A stretch of DNA of 64,000 bases, from assembly GCF_003597395.2 (NCBI RefSeq), contig NC_133773.1, positions 61,965,857 through 62,029,856 on the forward strand. The letters are read 5' to 3'. The position numbers and the translations under genes are program-made. Positions 9,770 to 19,087 of the stretch are shown piece by piece. The notes under the pieces are model-generated. The model had not been told where the DNA came from. It did not search any database and saw only the letters and a program-made list of their open reading frames with translations. The DNA is from Chelonoidis abingdonii. Lineage: Eukaryota > Chordata > Testudines > Testudinidae. The stretch's first letter is position 1. Every line of letters begins with the position of its first letter.

Positions 9770-10142
9770 TAAGGCTTGTTTTCTAACCCTTTAATCATTC
9801 TCATGGCTCTTATCTGAGCCCTTTCCAATCTCTCAACATCTTTCTTAAATTGTGGGTCCCAGAACTGGACACGATATTCCAGCAACAGTTGCCCCAGTGT
9901 CAAACACAGAGGTAAAATAACCTCTCTGTTCCTATTTGAGATTCCCGTTTATGCACCCCAAGATCTCATTAGCACTTTTGGCCACAGCATCTCACTTGGA
10001 GCTCATGCTCAGCTGATTATCCACCCTCACTGCCACATCTTTTTCAGAATCACTGCTTCCCAGGATAGAATCCCCTATCCTATACCCAATCTATTTGACC
10101 CCAGCTCAAAAACAGGGATCTTTTCCCATTTAGAATTATTTT
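9770..10142 (-). mobile_element. CR1 LINE (piece 3 of 3), ORF2 C-terminal region
   Basis: Continuous antisense CR1 sequence: 'gttttctaaccctttaatca', 'ctctcaacatctttcttaaa', 'cccagaactggacacgatat', 'cactgcttcccaggatagaa'. On the minus strand this is the 3' part of the reverse-transcriptase ORF, broken by substitutions. The copy ends where a hAT begins at about 10151. Confidence 0.85.
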
Positions 10143-10150
10143 AGTAATTA

Positions 10151-10838
10151 CAGATGGGAAATAGTGATTTGGTGCTGGCAGACTGTCCTTAGGATTTATG
10201 GGGCCCTATGCAATATTATTAAACTGGTGTCCCTATGCCCAATGGCAGCCTGGGCTCCCACATGTATTTTAGACAAGGGTGGTCTTTTGAAGGATTTATT
10301 TAAAAAACTGTGTCTGAAGATCCAAGCATTGAAGGCTAAAGATGAATGCTCCTATTGTGCATCTAAAAATCTAAGCTAGGATTTTTTAGAGATGTGATTT
10401 TATAATCTTCAACAACACACTAATGAAATATTTTTAAAGCAAATTTTAAACTAAGGTCCTCTAGACTAACATGTTCTGAGTAATGCACAACTGTTTTTGT
10501 CAGTAAATTCAGAAACTTGACAGTATATACCTGGGGATTGGTAAATGCCTGTTAAATGGCTTCATTACCACTTGAATGGCTCTTTAACAGTTTCAATGTT
10601 GTGTTAATAGGTCTGGCAAGCTGGAAGGCTCTTTCACTTTTAAGTACTAGATCCCCTCCAGAGGAGGACTCACCAGGCTGCAGCAGCCAGCTGTGGGAGT
10701 CTGCAGGAAGGGTTTGAACAGGGATAGGAAGAGGTAGGAGGGTGGACACTAAGACCCACGAGTGCCCCAAATTTTCAGGTGCCTTATGCAGTCTTGTATG
10801 CCGCGTATGCCTAAGGACAGTGTTTTTTCACATCCCTG
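10151..10838. mobile_element. hAT-like non-autonomous element
   Basis: Ends are cagatgggaaatag and, read inward from the right, cagggatgtgaaaa. Just inside both is ctgtccttagg in inverted orientation (10184-10194 and 10810-10820). The 8-bp flanks agtaatta (10143-10150) and agtaagaa (10839-10846) match at six positions, as expected for an old hAT duplication. The interior has no transposase; the small open frames are incidental. Confidence 0.65.
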
Positions 10839-10845
10839 AGTAAGA

Positions 10846-11230
10846 AAGTTGCAGCGCTATAAATTGCTAGTATAGACAAGCCCTTAGTCACCCTGAGCGA
10901 CATCATTTATACCGACTTAAGCACCGGCGTGGAGAGTGCTATGTTGGTAGGAGAGCTTGTCAGTACTGCCACTCACAGGGGCTGAAGTAATTAAGCTGAT
11001 GGGAGAGCTCTCTCCTGTCTGCTTAGAGCAGCTCCACTAGAGATCTTACAAGCAGCTGTGCCTTGGTAAGCTCTCTAGTATAGCCTAAGGGTATGTCTAC
11101 ACTTAGAGTGCTGCATTGGTACCGCTGCACCCCTGGAGTGCTTCAGTGTAGACACTACCTATGCTTGTCAGCTTAGCACTGGTCTACACTGGGGGTTAAG
11201 CTGGTATAGCTGTTGCTCAGAGGTGTGGAT
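10846..11230. mobile_element. Cluster of Harbinger-like MITE fragments
   Basis: Several termini of the same superfamily lie side by side: 'agtatagacaagccctta' (10868-10886), 'taagggtatgtctacact' (11086-11103), 'cagtgtagacactacc' (11144-11159) and 'actggtctacactggggg' (11177-11194). The interior of the first (gacttaagcaccggcg, ggagagcttgtcag) resembles the fragment at 48630-48818. Boundaries of individual insertions are blurred. Confidence 0.55.
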
Positions 11231-11284
11231 TATTCACGACCCTGACAGATGTAGCTATACTGAAGTAAATTCCTAGCTTGACTC

Positions 11285-11345
11285 TGTTTCCCAGTGGTTA
11301 GGACATTGGCCTGTAAGATGGAAGACCAAGGTGCAAATCCCTGCT
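11285..11345 (+). mobile_element. MIR-type tRNA-derived head fragment
   Basis: The sequence 'cagtggttaggacattggcc' followed by 'aggtgcaaatccctgctctg' is the tRNA-like 5' part of a MIR-class SINE. The conserved core and tail are missing. Confidence 0.5.
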
Positions 11346-11394
11346 CTGTCTGGGTTCGAGTGATGCGAGATGGAAAAACTGTGCTCTGATTCAG

Positions 11395-11495
11395 AACAGG
11401 GTTCTGGGGGGGACTCAGGAGCAGAGGGGGTTCTTGAGGTCACCCTGCAAGAAGTAAGTTGGCTGCTGGAAGCCAGGGTTCAGACTCTTCCTTCA
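11395..11495 (+). repeat. LTR family B 3' fragment
   Basis: The stretch with 'gaggtcaccctgcaag' and 'ggctgctggaagccagggtt' is closely similar to 9170-9220 inside the LTR at 8277-9347 ('gagatcaccctgcaagg', 'ggctgctggaagccaaggtt'). It is an isolated fragment. The open frame that crosses it (11370-11681) is accidental. Confidence 0.55.
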
Positions 11496-12078
11496 CCCTG
11501 GCCAGGATACACACCTCTCTCACTCCCAGCACAATTGTGCCGTTTCATGAAAACAGAAAAGCTTTTGTTTCGGTTCCAAAGTGGAACCAAAACAATTTTT
11601 GAAACCTCAAAAGTTGCTGCAAAATGGAATTGTTCTCTTCTGTTCAGCTCAAGAATTCATGAAAATGTTTGTGAATCCTGAAAGTTTCATATATTTGTTA
11701 TGGAAGTGCATTTCCACTATTAAAAAGTAAGTCATCCAGTCTGGAAATAATATCATATAAACACTTACGCATCACAAATAGTTGGCGTGTTCACAAGCAA
11801 TCCATAGACTGAAAAATGTGCAACCAGACTATTTGACAAATACTTATGTAGATGTAATAACATTTACAGAAAGCAAGAAAGATGCATGAATGATTGTGAA
11901 TCAAACTAGGCCAAAATTAGTTTAATCCAGTAAGTAATATTCAGCCACATTCAATACTGGGGCTTACTAGCTCACAGCGGCTCTTCCCCTGCAAGTGCAA
12001 GATACAGTCCCCCTCTAGAGACCATATCGGATATTAAGCAAATACTAAACTATACTTGATCTTATATGGAAAGACTGA

Positions 12079-12480
12079 GGGTATGGCTACACTTGCAGCT
12101 GTACAGCGCTGGGAGTTACAGCTGTCTTCGTACAGCTGTGTAGGGAAAGCGCTGCAGTGTGGCCACACTGACAGCTACCAGCGCTACAGTGTGGCCACAC
12201 TTGCAACATTTGCAGTGCTGTTGGGAGTGGCTGAACAGGCATTCTGGGATACCTCCGAATACCTCTGGAGGTCAATTACAGCGCTTTTGGTGGCCACACT
12301 GGCAGAGCAGTGCTGCATCACCAGCGCTGCAATTGTTATCCCCAGGCAAAGTAGGAGTACAGCCAGCACTGCAGCCAGGGAGATGCAGCGCTGTATGTGC
12401 CTTGCAAGTGTGGACAGTGAGTAAGTTGCAGCGCTGTAAACCCACCACCAGTGCTGCAACTCTCCAGTGTAGCCAAGCCC
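12079..12480. mobile_element. MITE with GGCTACACT ends, internally deleted
   Basis: Ends are ggtatggctacacttgcag and ctccagtgtagccaagcc. The flanks are TGA on both sides (12076-12078 and 12481-12483), matching the TNA target duplication of PIF/Harbinger elements. The interior is rich in cagcgctg and ccacact motifs in both orientations, giving extended self-complementarity and overlapping spurious open frames on both strands. The 810-bp relative at 48922-49731 shows that about 400 bp of the middle is missing here. Confidence 0.7.
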
Positions 12481-12483
12481 TGA

Positions 12484-12960
12484 GACAATTCAGTAAAACT
12501 AATTGTCAAAAGACACAGGTCCAGGCTGCATCAATGTAGTCGCTTACACCTGTGCAAATTGCGTATAAATTGCAAATAAGAATGGCAGTGTTTTGCACTT
12601 ACCTTACACAAATGTAAATGACTATAAAAGGTGCAAAACAGTGGAGAATTGGGTCTAATATCCTTATAGTGTGATTTAAAGCCCTCCGGTCTCATACCAA
12701 CAGCAAAGTCAAACTGACACACATGTTCAGTAGTTCAAGTACTGGGGCATCGAGGGTAGAACTCATTATGACCCAAGCAATTAAGACTAAGTGACAAAAG
12801 TTACTTCAGTATGGTTTATGTTGTTTTGTTCTGTGTCAGTTTGACAGCATAACATGTTTGTTGTCACTCAAGTAATGTGATGTGACAAACTGTCAAAAAA
12901 ACAAAAACAACCATTAATAAACAAAACAAACAGAACAGCTGCTGCCCAATTGGATTCCAA
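12484..12960. other. Unique or weakly repetitive sequence
   Basis: Around 12560-12650 'ttttgcacttac' and 'aggtgcaaaaca' lie in opposite orientation, hinting at an old hairpin repeat. Otherwise nothing is recognised. The 8 bp just before 12961 (gattccaa) are the left duplication of the next element. Confidence 0.4.
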
Positions 12961-13341
12961 TAGGCTGACCAGACGTCCTGATAAAATTGGGACTGTCCTG
13001 ATTTTGAAGAGTTTGTCCCACGTCCCAACCAGAGTACTGTCAGGATGCCATTTATCCCGATATTTTGTTTCCTGGTCTTCGGCGGCAATTCGGCAGAGAG
13101 GCCTTCAGTCGTGGATGGTCTTTGGCGGTATTTCAGCGGTGGGCGCTTCTGTCTTTGGCGGCAAGGTTTATTACCCACCACCAAAATACTGCCAAAGATC
13201 ATCCATGACTGAAGGGCTCTCTGCCAAATTGCCACCGAACTCCCGGATGGGTGAGTGTTAAAAAAACAAAACAAAACAAAACAAACGACACCCCCCCGCA
13301 CAGCGGTCCTGATGTTTTCCCCTTAACATCTGGTCACCCTA
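12961..13341. mobile_element. hAT element with internal foldback and perfect TSD
   Basis: The element begins taggctgaccagacgtcc and ends acatctggtcaccct plus a, inverted versions of TAGGGTGACCAGATGT. It is flanked by gattccaa at 12953-12960 and 13342-13349, an exact 8-bp duplication. Inside, about 50 bp starting near 13085 ('ggcaattcggcagagagg') is inverted near 13185-13236 ('ctctctgccaaattgcc'), forming a stem. A (CAAAA)n run follows at 13261-13287. A 122-bp relative with the same ends is at 55808-55929. Open frames on both strands result from the palindrome. Confidence 0.85.
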
Positions 13342-13349
13342 GATTCCAA

Positions 13350-13801
13350 GCACCTGAAATGAAGGAGAGGCATGCTGTGCAGAAGCAGGATTAGGATGAA
13401 ATTCACTCCATTACAGAGGGCCATCTTGCAACCCTGCATGCAACTTAAGTTCTTAACATGCTGAAGAGGTGTGGAGGGCAATACGTGGGCCTTGGAACTG
13501 GGATGAATTTCATCATAAACATATAATGCCTGCAGTGATTAGTAAGTGAAAAGCAACTTGTTGTGATACTGCAACCTTATATATACATGGGTATCTTCTT
13601 GTAGTATTTATTAGGTTGTAGAGATAACTTATTGTATGAAAAATTAAGTCAACAAAGATAGACAAACCTCAACACCTATGCTGCTTTTACCATACAAGAT
13701 GTGCAGTGATATATAAATACGGTTTAAGAACCTAAATAGAATAGAAAAGGCTCCTGTACCTGCATTGACCTTTCCATTGCTCAGATAGGTTAATTGTACA
13801 T
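13350..13801. other. Unique sequence
   Basis: No recognised repeat or exon. AT-rich DNA between a hAT element and a solo LTR. Confidence 0.4.
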
Positions 13802-13806
13802 ACAAC

Positions 13807-14719
13807 TGTCATAAACAGATTAAGGGTTAATGTCTCTTTTACCTGTAAAGAGTTACAAGCAGGGCACTGGAACACCTGACCAGAGGACCAATCAGGAGAC
13901 AAGATACTTTTAAATCTGGATGGAGGGAAGCTTTTGTGTGTGTTCTTTGTCCGTTGTGTGTTCTTCTCTTGGGGGGTCTGAGAGAGAGCAGACATTACTA
14001 CAGGCTCTCTAAGTTTCTGTTCAAATAGTAAGTAAGAACAGGCGGTTTTAGTCTTTTTGATTGTTTGTCTCTATTTGCAATTGTGGATCTGCTGGGTAAC
14101 TTTTGTATGTGTAGTTGCTGGGAATATTTTGATTTGTATTGGTACTGGGGGGAAAAGTTTCTCTCTAGTGTCTGTAAGCTATAGGGCCCTGTAATATTTA
14201 CATCTTGAAGTTATAGAGAATTCTTTTTCCTTTCTTTTATTAAAAGATTTCTTTTAAGAGAACCTGATTGATTTTTTCCTTGTTTCCCTTGTTTAATCCC
14301 AGGGGATTGGGTTTAAACTCACCAGGACATGCATCAGAGAGACAGAGACGGGAGGAGGGAGAGGGTGGAATCTCTCTCTGTTTTCCTTGAATTGTTTGCC
14401 CTCTTTGTGGAAGGGAAGGGACATGCTTCTCTGTATTGTGATTTAAAGAGTTGGATCATAGTCTCTCAGGGTAGCCAGGGACGGAATCTGGGAGGGGAGG
14501 AGGGGAGGAATGGTTATTCTCTTTTGTTTTAAGAACCCAAGGATTTGGGTTCTTGGGGTCCCCAGGGAAGGTTGGGGAGATCAGAGTGTCCCAAAACACT
14601 ATATTTTTGGGTGGTGGCAGTGCTATCAGATCTAAGCTGGTAATTAAGCTTAGAGGATTCATGCTAGTATCTCATTTTCTGGACTCTAAGGTTCAGATCT
14701 GGGAAGGAATACTATGACA
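13807..14719 (+). mobile_element. Solo LTR, family C, with perfect TSD
   Basis: This 913-bp LTR starts tgtcataaac and ends ctatgaca. The outer seven bases (TGTCATA / TATGACA) are exact inverted repeats. It is flanked by acaac at 13802-13806 and 14720-14724, a perfect 5-bp duplication. An ATTAAA polyadenylation signal lies near 14239 in a T-rich context. Orientation is taken from that signal. No internal sequence or second LTR is present, so it is a solo LTR. The open frames at 14329-14662 are not genes. Confidence 0.9.
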
Positions 14720-14724
14720 ACAAC

Positions 14725-17247
14725 AGTGAGGCTTTCTTCCCTTCCTTGCTTTGTAGCCAAGTGGAAAAAACTGTGAAACACTCTGAATACATAGAAAGAT
14801 TGCATTTTCAGCAGGACAGTCAAAGCAAATGTGATTTTAACTGGCAAGCTCAAAGGTATTTCTCCTCTACCTCTTGTTTGCCTCTTGTTTTTCCCTGCCT
14901 AACTTGCACAGGGCTGGGGGTAGAAAGTTCAAGGGCTCCTGAAAAGGATATTTATAATGAGGAAAGTGTGTATGAACTTTTTTCTACTCCCCTTGCACTC
15001 AAAAGCAGCTGAACTTCTTTTGTTCAGACAAGACTATTTAAAAAAAAAAAGACAAAATCTGAAAAATTTTAGAAAGGTGAGATTGAAAAAATGTAAAAGA
15101 CTGATAAAAGGCATTGAGAATGAAAATATGCAAGGAACTTTAAAAACAATGGTTGTTGCTGCATCTCCCTGGGATGAAATTATTATCTTTTATGATTAAT
15201 TATCAACAGTGATTAGCTTCTCAATCCTTTTGTTTCTATAAAGAATTTTTGCAGACTTCCTAGGCGCTGAAGAAGTGCATATTCTTTGAAGTGAAAGTGG
15301 CAAAACTTTTGACATTTCTGCAAATTTTTGTGCAAGTATCTGGACACTTTATGATGAAGGAGCAACCTTTAGACCCTCTCCTGAATGAAGGACCAACGAG
15401 CAAGTGTAAACTACTTCTAAATTCCAAATTTGTGCTAATGGAAATGTTGTGGATTCTTCTTTTCCACATGTCCTGGATCTCATGAAAATGCACGACCAAT
15501 CTAATAAGGTATTTCCTGCTATTATTTCTTTACAGAGAGGAAATTAAGATACAAAGGCAAATTGTTTTATGCTGTTAGGGTCTGATGCAAGGCCCTGTGA
15601 AGTTAATGGGAAAACTCCCATTAATTTAAATAGGCATTAGATCAAGCCCTTAGACAATTAGCAGTCCACAGCGTTATCTGAATATGGGGCTCCAGTAACA
15701 CTATTGAGAAGAAGCTCAGTCGCAATACATACTCAGCATTGGCTCCTCACTGCAGACCCCTGGGCAACATGGGTACTGTCCTCTCATTATCTGTAATGCT
15801 ATACATGTTTTTGCAACTGCCTAAGGCTTCATAACAACCTCCGCCCCTATGACCTAGTAGCGTATGACTATATTCTTTGACAAACTGCTGGAGCAGGAAT
15901 ACTTGATCAAGGATTAAAGTGTGTCTTGGTTGTACAGTAACTGGGCTTAGTTTCGTGTTTCTTTTTTGTGGGGGTGTGGGAGGATATGTTTGTTAATTTC
16001 AGACATTTCTGCAATTTTAGGAGCTTTTAAAAAGTGCTTTTTGTGCTTGAAGGCAGCTGGGTTATTTTAACTTGGAACTTTCCAGTTGGGATTTATTCCA
16101 CAAAGCATTTTCCAGCTCTGCTCATTGTGGTTTTTAAATCGTTTGTTTAGTTTTCCCCTGGTGCTGTCATATTGTGTTGCAGGTGGTTAGTTGCAAAGCA
16201 AGAACTTAAACACATATACAAAAAATGGGCAGTATTATGTATTAGAAGCAAAGTGTGGTGAAATGGTGGTGTCTGTCATGTTGCTGAGAGCTGCCTGGAA
16301 TTTAGCAAGAAAATACTGCCAGTGCAGATTCAGAACATCAGTTCATATAGTAGCCTGCAGCCAGATCTCATGAGTTTGCTCACAGCCTTCTGCGCAAACA
16401 CATGGAAGTGTTGTACATTCCAGGGCTCTGAGAAGTTGCTGCTGTGAAATTGTAAAATTGTGAAATTTTGCAATTTTTACAATGAACACAATTTTCCCTA
16501 GGAATGGTTCTGCTTTTGTAGGAATTTTTTTTTCAAAAAATGGATGCAATTCTAGTTAAATCAATGGAACTGCACCGTATTACTAATAGGAGAATTTGAA
16601 AAATAGTCTTTGTAGATGAAGATTGTTTAACAGCAATAGAATGTATGGTAGCAGCACAGGGCAATTGATTCTGGTTAAAGATGAGGCTTATTAAACCTGA
16701 CAGACCATCAGCATATACTATGTAGAGTTTATTTTGTCTTGCTTTCTGCTTACTGTTGAATACATTCTAATGTATATATTTTAATCCTCTGCTGTACTCC
16801 AGGCCAAAAGATCATCCCGACTCTTAAATTCTGTACATGAAATCCTGGCTCTGTTGAAGATAATAGCTAATCTGTCATCGACTTTAGTGAGGCCAGGATT
16901 TTACCCTGAATTTACAAAACTGTGTTACATTGGAAATCTACACTTTCCATAACTCACCCCCAACATTCTAGTGGTTTCTTTTCACTTCTTGACACAGATT
17001 TAATAGCAAACAGCTTACTAAGATGTTTCTTTTACGAAATATACTACAAAGCCTTTATTCATATGCTATGAAATATTAAAAAATAAAACTACTGCATTTG
17101 TCAGATGAAAAAAGAACAGTTTTAGGTGCTATTTTTGAATTTTTTATTGTTTGCCTACTTTCAGTGATTTGTAATCAGTCTGCCTGCAATGAAATCATGA
17201 GTTTCTTTTGGAATCGCATAAGAAGCACATTAAATGTCAGTTTATCC
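14725..17247. other. Unique sequence, no gene recognised
   Basis: Several open frames of 60-90 codons occur but none shows a domain, exon-like splice context or codon bias that I trust. Around 15590-15655 the phrase 'aagttaatgggaaaactccc' and 'attagatcaagcccttagac' resembles a dispersed palindromic turtle repeat. At 16447-16487 there is a small A/T hairpin ('aaattgtgaaattttgcaat'). Confidence 0.4.
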
Positions 17248-17452
17248 CAGTGGTTCTCAAACTTTTGTACTGGTGACCCCTTTCACACAGGAAGCCTCTG
17301 AGTGTGACCCTCCCTTATAAACTTTTTTATATTTAACACTATTATAAATGCTGGAGGTGAAATAGGGTTTGGGGATGGAGGCTGACAGCGTGCGATTCCC
17401 CCATACCTCATGACCCCCTGAAGGGTCATGACCCCCAGTATGAGAACCCCTG
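17248..17452 (+). mobile_element. hAT MITE (CAGTGGTTCTCAAAC type)
   Basis: The left end cagtggttctcaaacttttg and the right end tatgagaacccctg are inverted repeats of the Charlie-like hAT type. The interior contains 'ctggtgacccctttcacaca' and 'gacccccagtatgagaac'. Candidate 8-bp flanks agtttatc / agttaaac match only partly. No transposase. Confidence 0.75.
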
Positions 17453-18872
17453 AGTTAAACATTTCTACAGTTTAGCATGATTTCCCATACTATATTTTGT
17501 AAGTTAGTGTGATATGAGTAGGCAGCCTCTGAAGACCTTTGTTAACCTGTCTCACCGATGGGCCTCTGCCCAATTTCAGAGGGGTCCCACCTAGGAGTAA
17601 AAAGGGAGAAGTTCTCCCTGTTTAATCATCTGTGCTGAGACTCTGAACAAGTGGTTGGCTATGTGAAATAAGGCCCTACACTCAACTTGATGGCATTTCT
17701 CTCCCTGTGTTTGTCTGTCTGTCCACATGTAACATCATAACTTGTGAATGCTCCATACCAAAATATTCAGGGAATGTTCTAGACATCCATGGGCAGAACC
17801 CTATTGATTTTGGTGAAAATCAGAAGAGGAAACTGGGTGAAAAATGGAGAGCCTTACTTCTTGTTAACACATCCTTCAGCTTTAACAAACTGTGTAATTA
17901 TCTCTCTAGATCAAAAAACTGGTTGAGCCAGCCATTAACACCTTGCACCATAACAACATCCCTGTCTCAGCCCTGTCCATCATCCAAATGGAGATTAAAA
18001 TGTTGACACCCTGAATGACTTCTTAAAATAAATAATTTAATAAATTACAAACTATACAAGCTTAACTGTTTACATACAACCCTGAAACAAGGGGAATGTG
18101 AGGATGGCACACTGGGAACTTGTGGGGAGGGATGAGGGAAGCAAGGAGCCCCTGATATGTGCAATGAGCTCAGCCAAAAGAAGCAATGAAGTGTGTGATT
18201 CTCTAGCAACTATAATTCTATATGGCCACTTGCCATATAGGAACTGAACTGAAACCACCAATTTATTTTACATATATCATAAAACACTTCAGTAGTGATG
18301 GAAGTTATTACCTGCTAATCTGGTCTGATCTTGATTGGAACCAATGATCTGAAGGTGAAAGAGTCTATAGCTCATGAATGATCAACTCCCTGAACTATCT
18401 AGTCACTCCTCAAATCCCTCCTAAATAATAGATATTTTGTCCAGAAAAGACCAGGTAATATATTGGCATCTGATTCTTACACAATGTCCACAAGAGAGTG
18501 CTGCTCCTAGGAAACCAATCCTCATGTAGTGATGCAGGCTAGAATAATTAGGAGTGTAGTCCATAATACTGCAGTGGAGATGCTTCCAGTGTACTAGGCC
18601 TATATGATATGGATATATTGCTACTGACATATTAAGATTACCAATGTATTCCTGTGGAACTGATGATTGTCCAAGAATAATTAGTAATTATTCTTTTGGG
18701 AATGCTCAATGTTTTTGTAAAGGACCAAGCTCTTATGCTTACCTTACCATTTAATGTCTTCATATTTAAATTGACGTACTATGCTATTTTCACGCATTTA
18801 AAAAAGACCAATAGTTTCAATGACTTAGTACAGAAAGAGACTCTCTCTAGAGGTGTAATTCTATTTACAGTC
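17453..18872. other. Unique sequence
   Basis: No repeat or gene recognised. The open frame at 17707-18006 has no identifiable domain. Confidence 0.4.
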
Positions 18873-18880
18873 AAAGATAG

Positions 18881-19079
18881 CAACCAGAACCGTGTTAGTC
18901 TGGATCTGTAAAAGCAGCAAAGAATTCTGTGGCACCTTATAGACTAACAGACGTTTTGGAGCATGAGCTTTCGTGGGTGAATACATGCATCTGACGAAGT
19001 GGGTATTCACCCACGAAAGCTCATGCTCCAAAACATCTGTTAGCCTATAAGGTGCCACAGGATTCTTTGCTGCTAGCCA
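18881..19079. mobile_element. Palindromic PLE tail with 8-bp TSD
   Basis: Two copies of the PLE terminal repeat face each other: arm 1 at 18914-18984 and arm 2 at 19003-19073, separated by 18 bp (atgcatctgacgaagtgg). The arms are near-identical reverse complements over 71 bp. The element is flanked by aaagatag (18873-18880) and aaagatag (19080-19087), showing that it inserted as one unit. Tail hallmarks are ttatagactaaca and gagcatgagctttcgtggg. It encodes nothing. The arm-to-arm structure keeps one complete hammerhead-like core at 18991-19028. Confidence 0.8.
18991..19028 (+). ncRNA. Hammerhead-ribozyme-like motif, best conserved copy
   Basis: In order: CTGACGA (18991-18997; position 7 is free in hammerheads), an extra A (18998), stem II gtgggt (18999-19004) pairing exactly with acccac (19009-19014) across loop attc, GAAA (19015-19018), then stem III GC (19019-19020), loop TCAT, GC (19025-19026), followed by T and C at 19027-19028. 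That matches CUGANGA-stem II-GAAA-stem III-UH, with predicted cleavage after 19028. Weak points are the extra A before stem II and the absence of an obvious stem I. PLEs in other animals are known to carry minimal hammerheads with tiny stem III. The motif match is direct; activity is inference. Confidence 0.55.
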
Positions 19080-19087
19080 AAAGATAG

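Noticed and set aside
12056..12539. Pair of 122-126 codon plus-strand frames with a minus-strand overlap
   Set aside because: Produced by the self-complementary, stop-poor interior of a MITE; extends past the element ends and has no domain.
12864..13301. 145-codon minus-strand frame
   Set aside because: It spans the boundary of the hAT at 12961-13341 and reads through its foldback and a (CAAAA)n run.
17098..17301. Frame with a hydrophobic segment and Cys residues, like a small secreted protein
   Set aside because: Its C-terminus reads into a hAT element starting at 17248, and no signal or splice context supports it.
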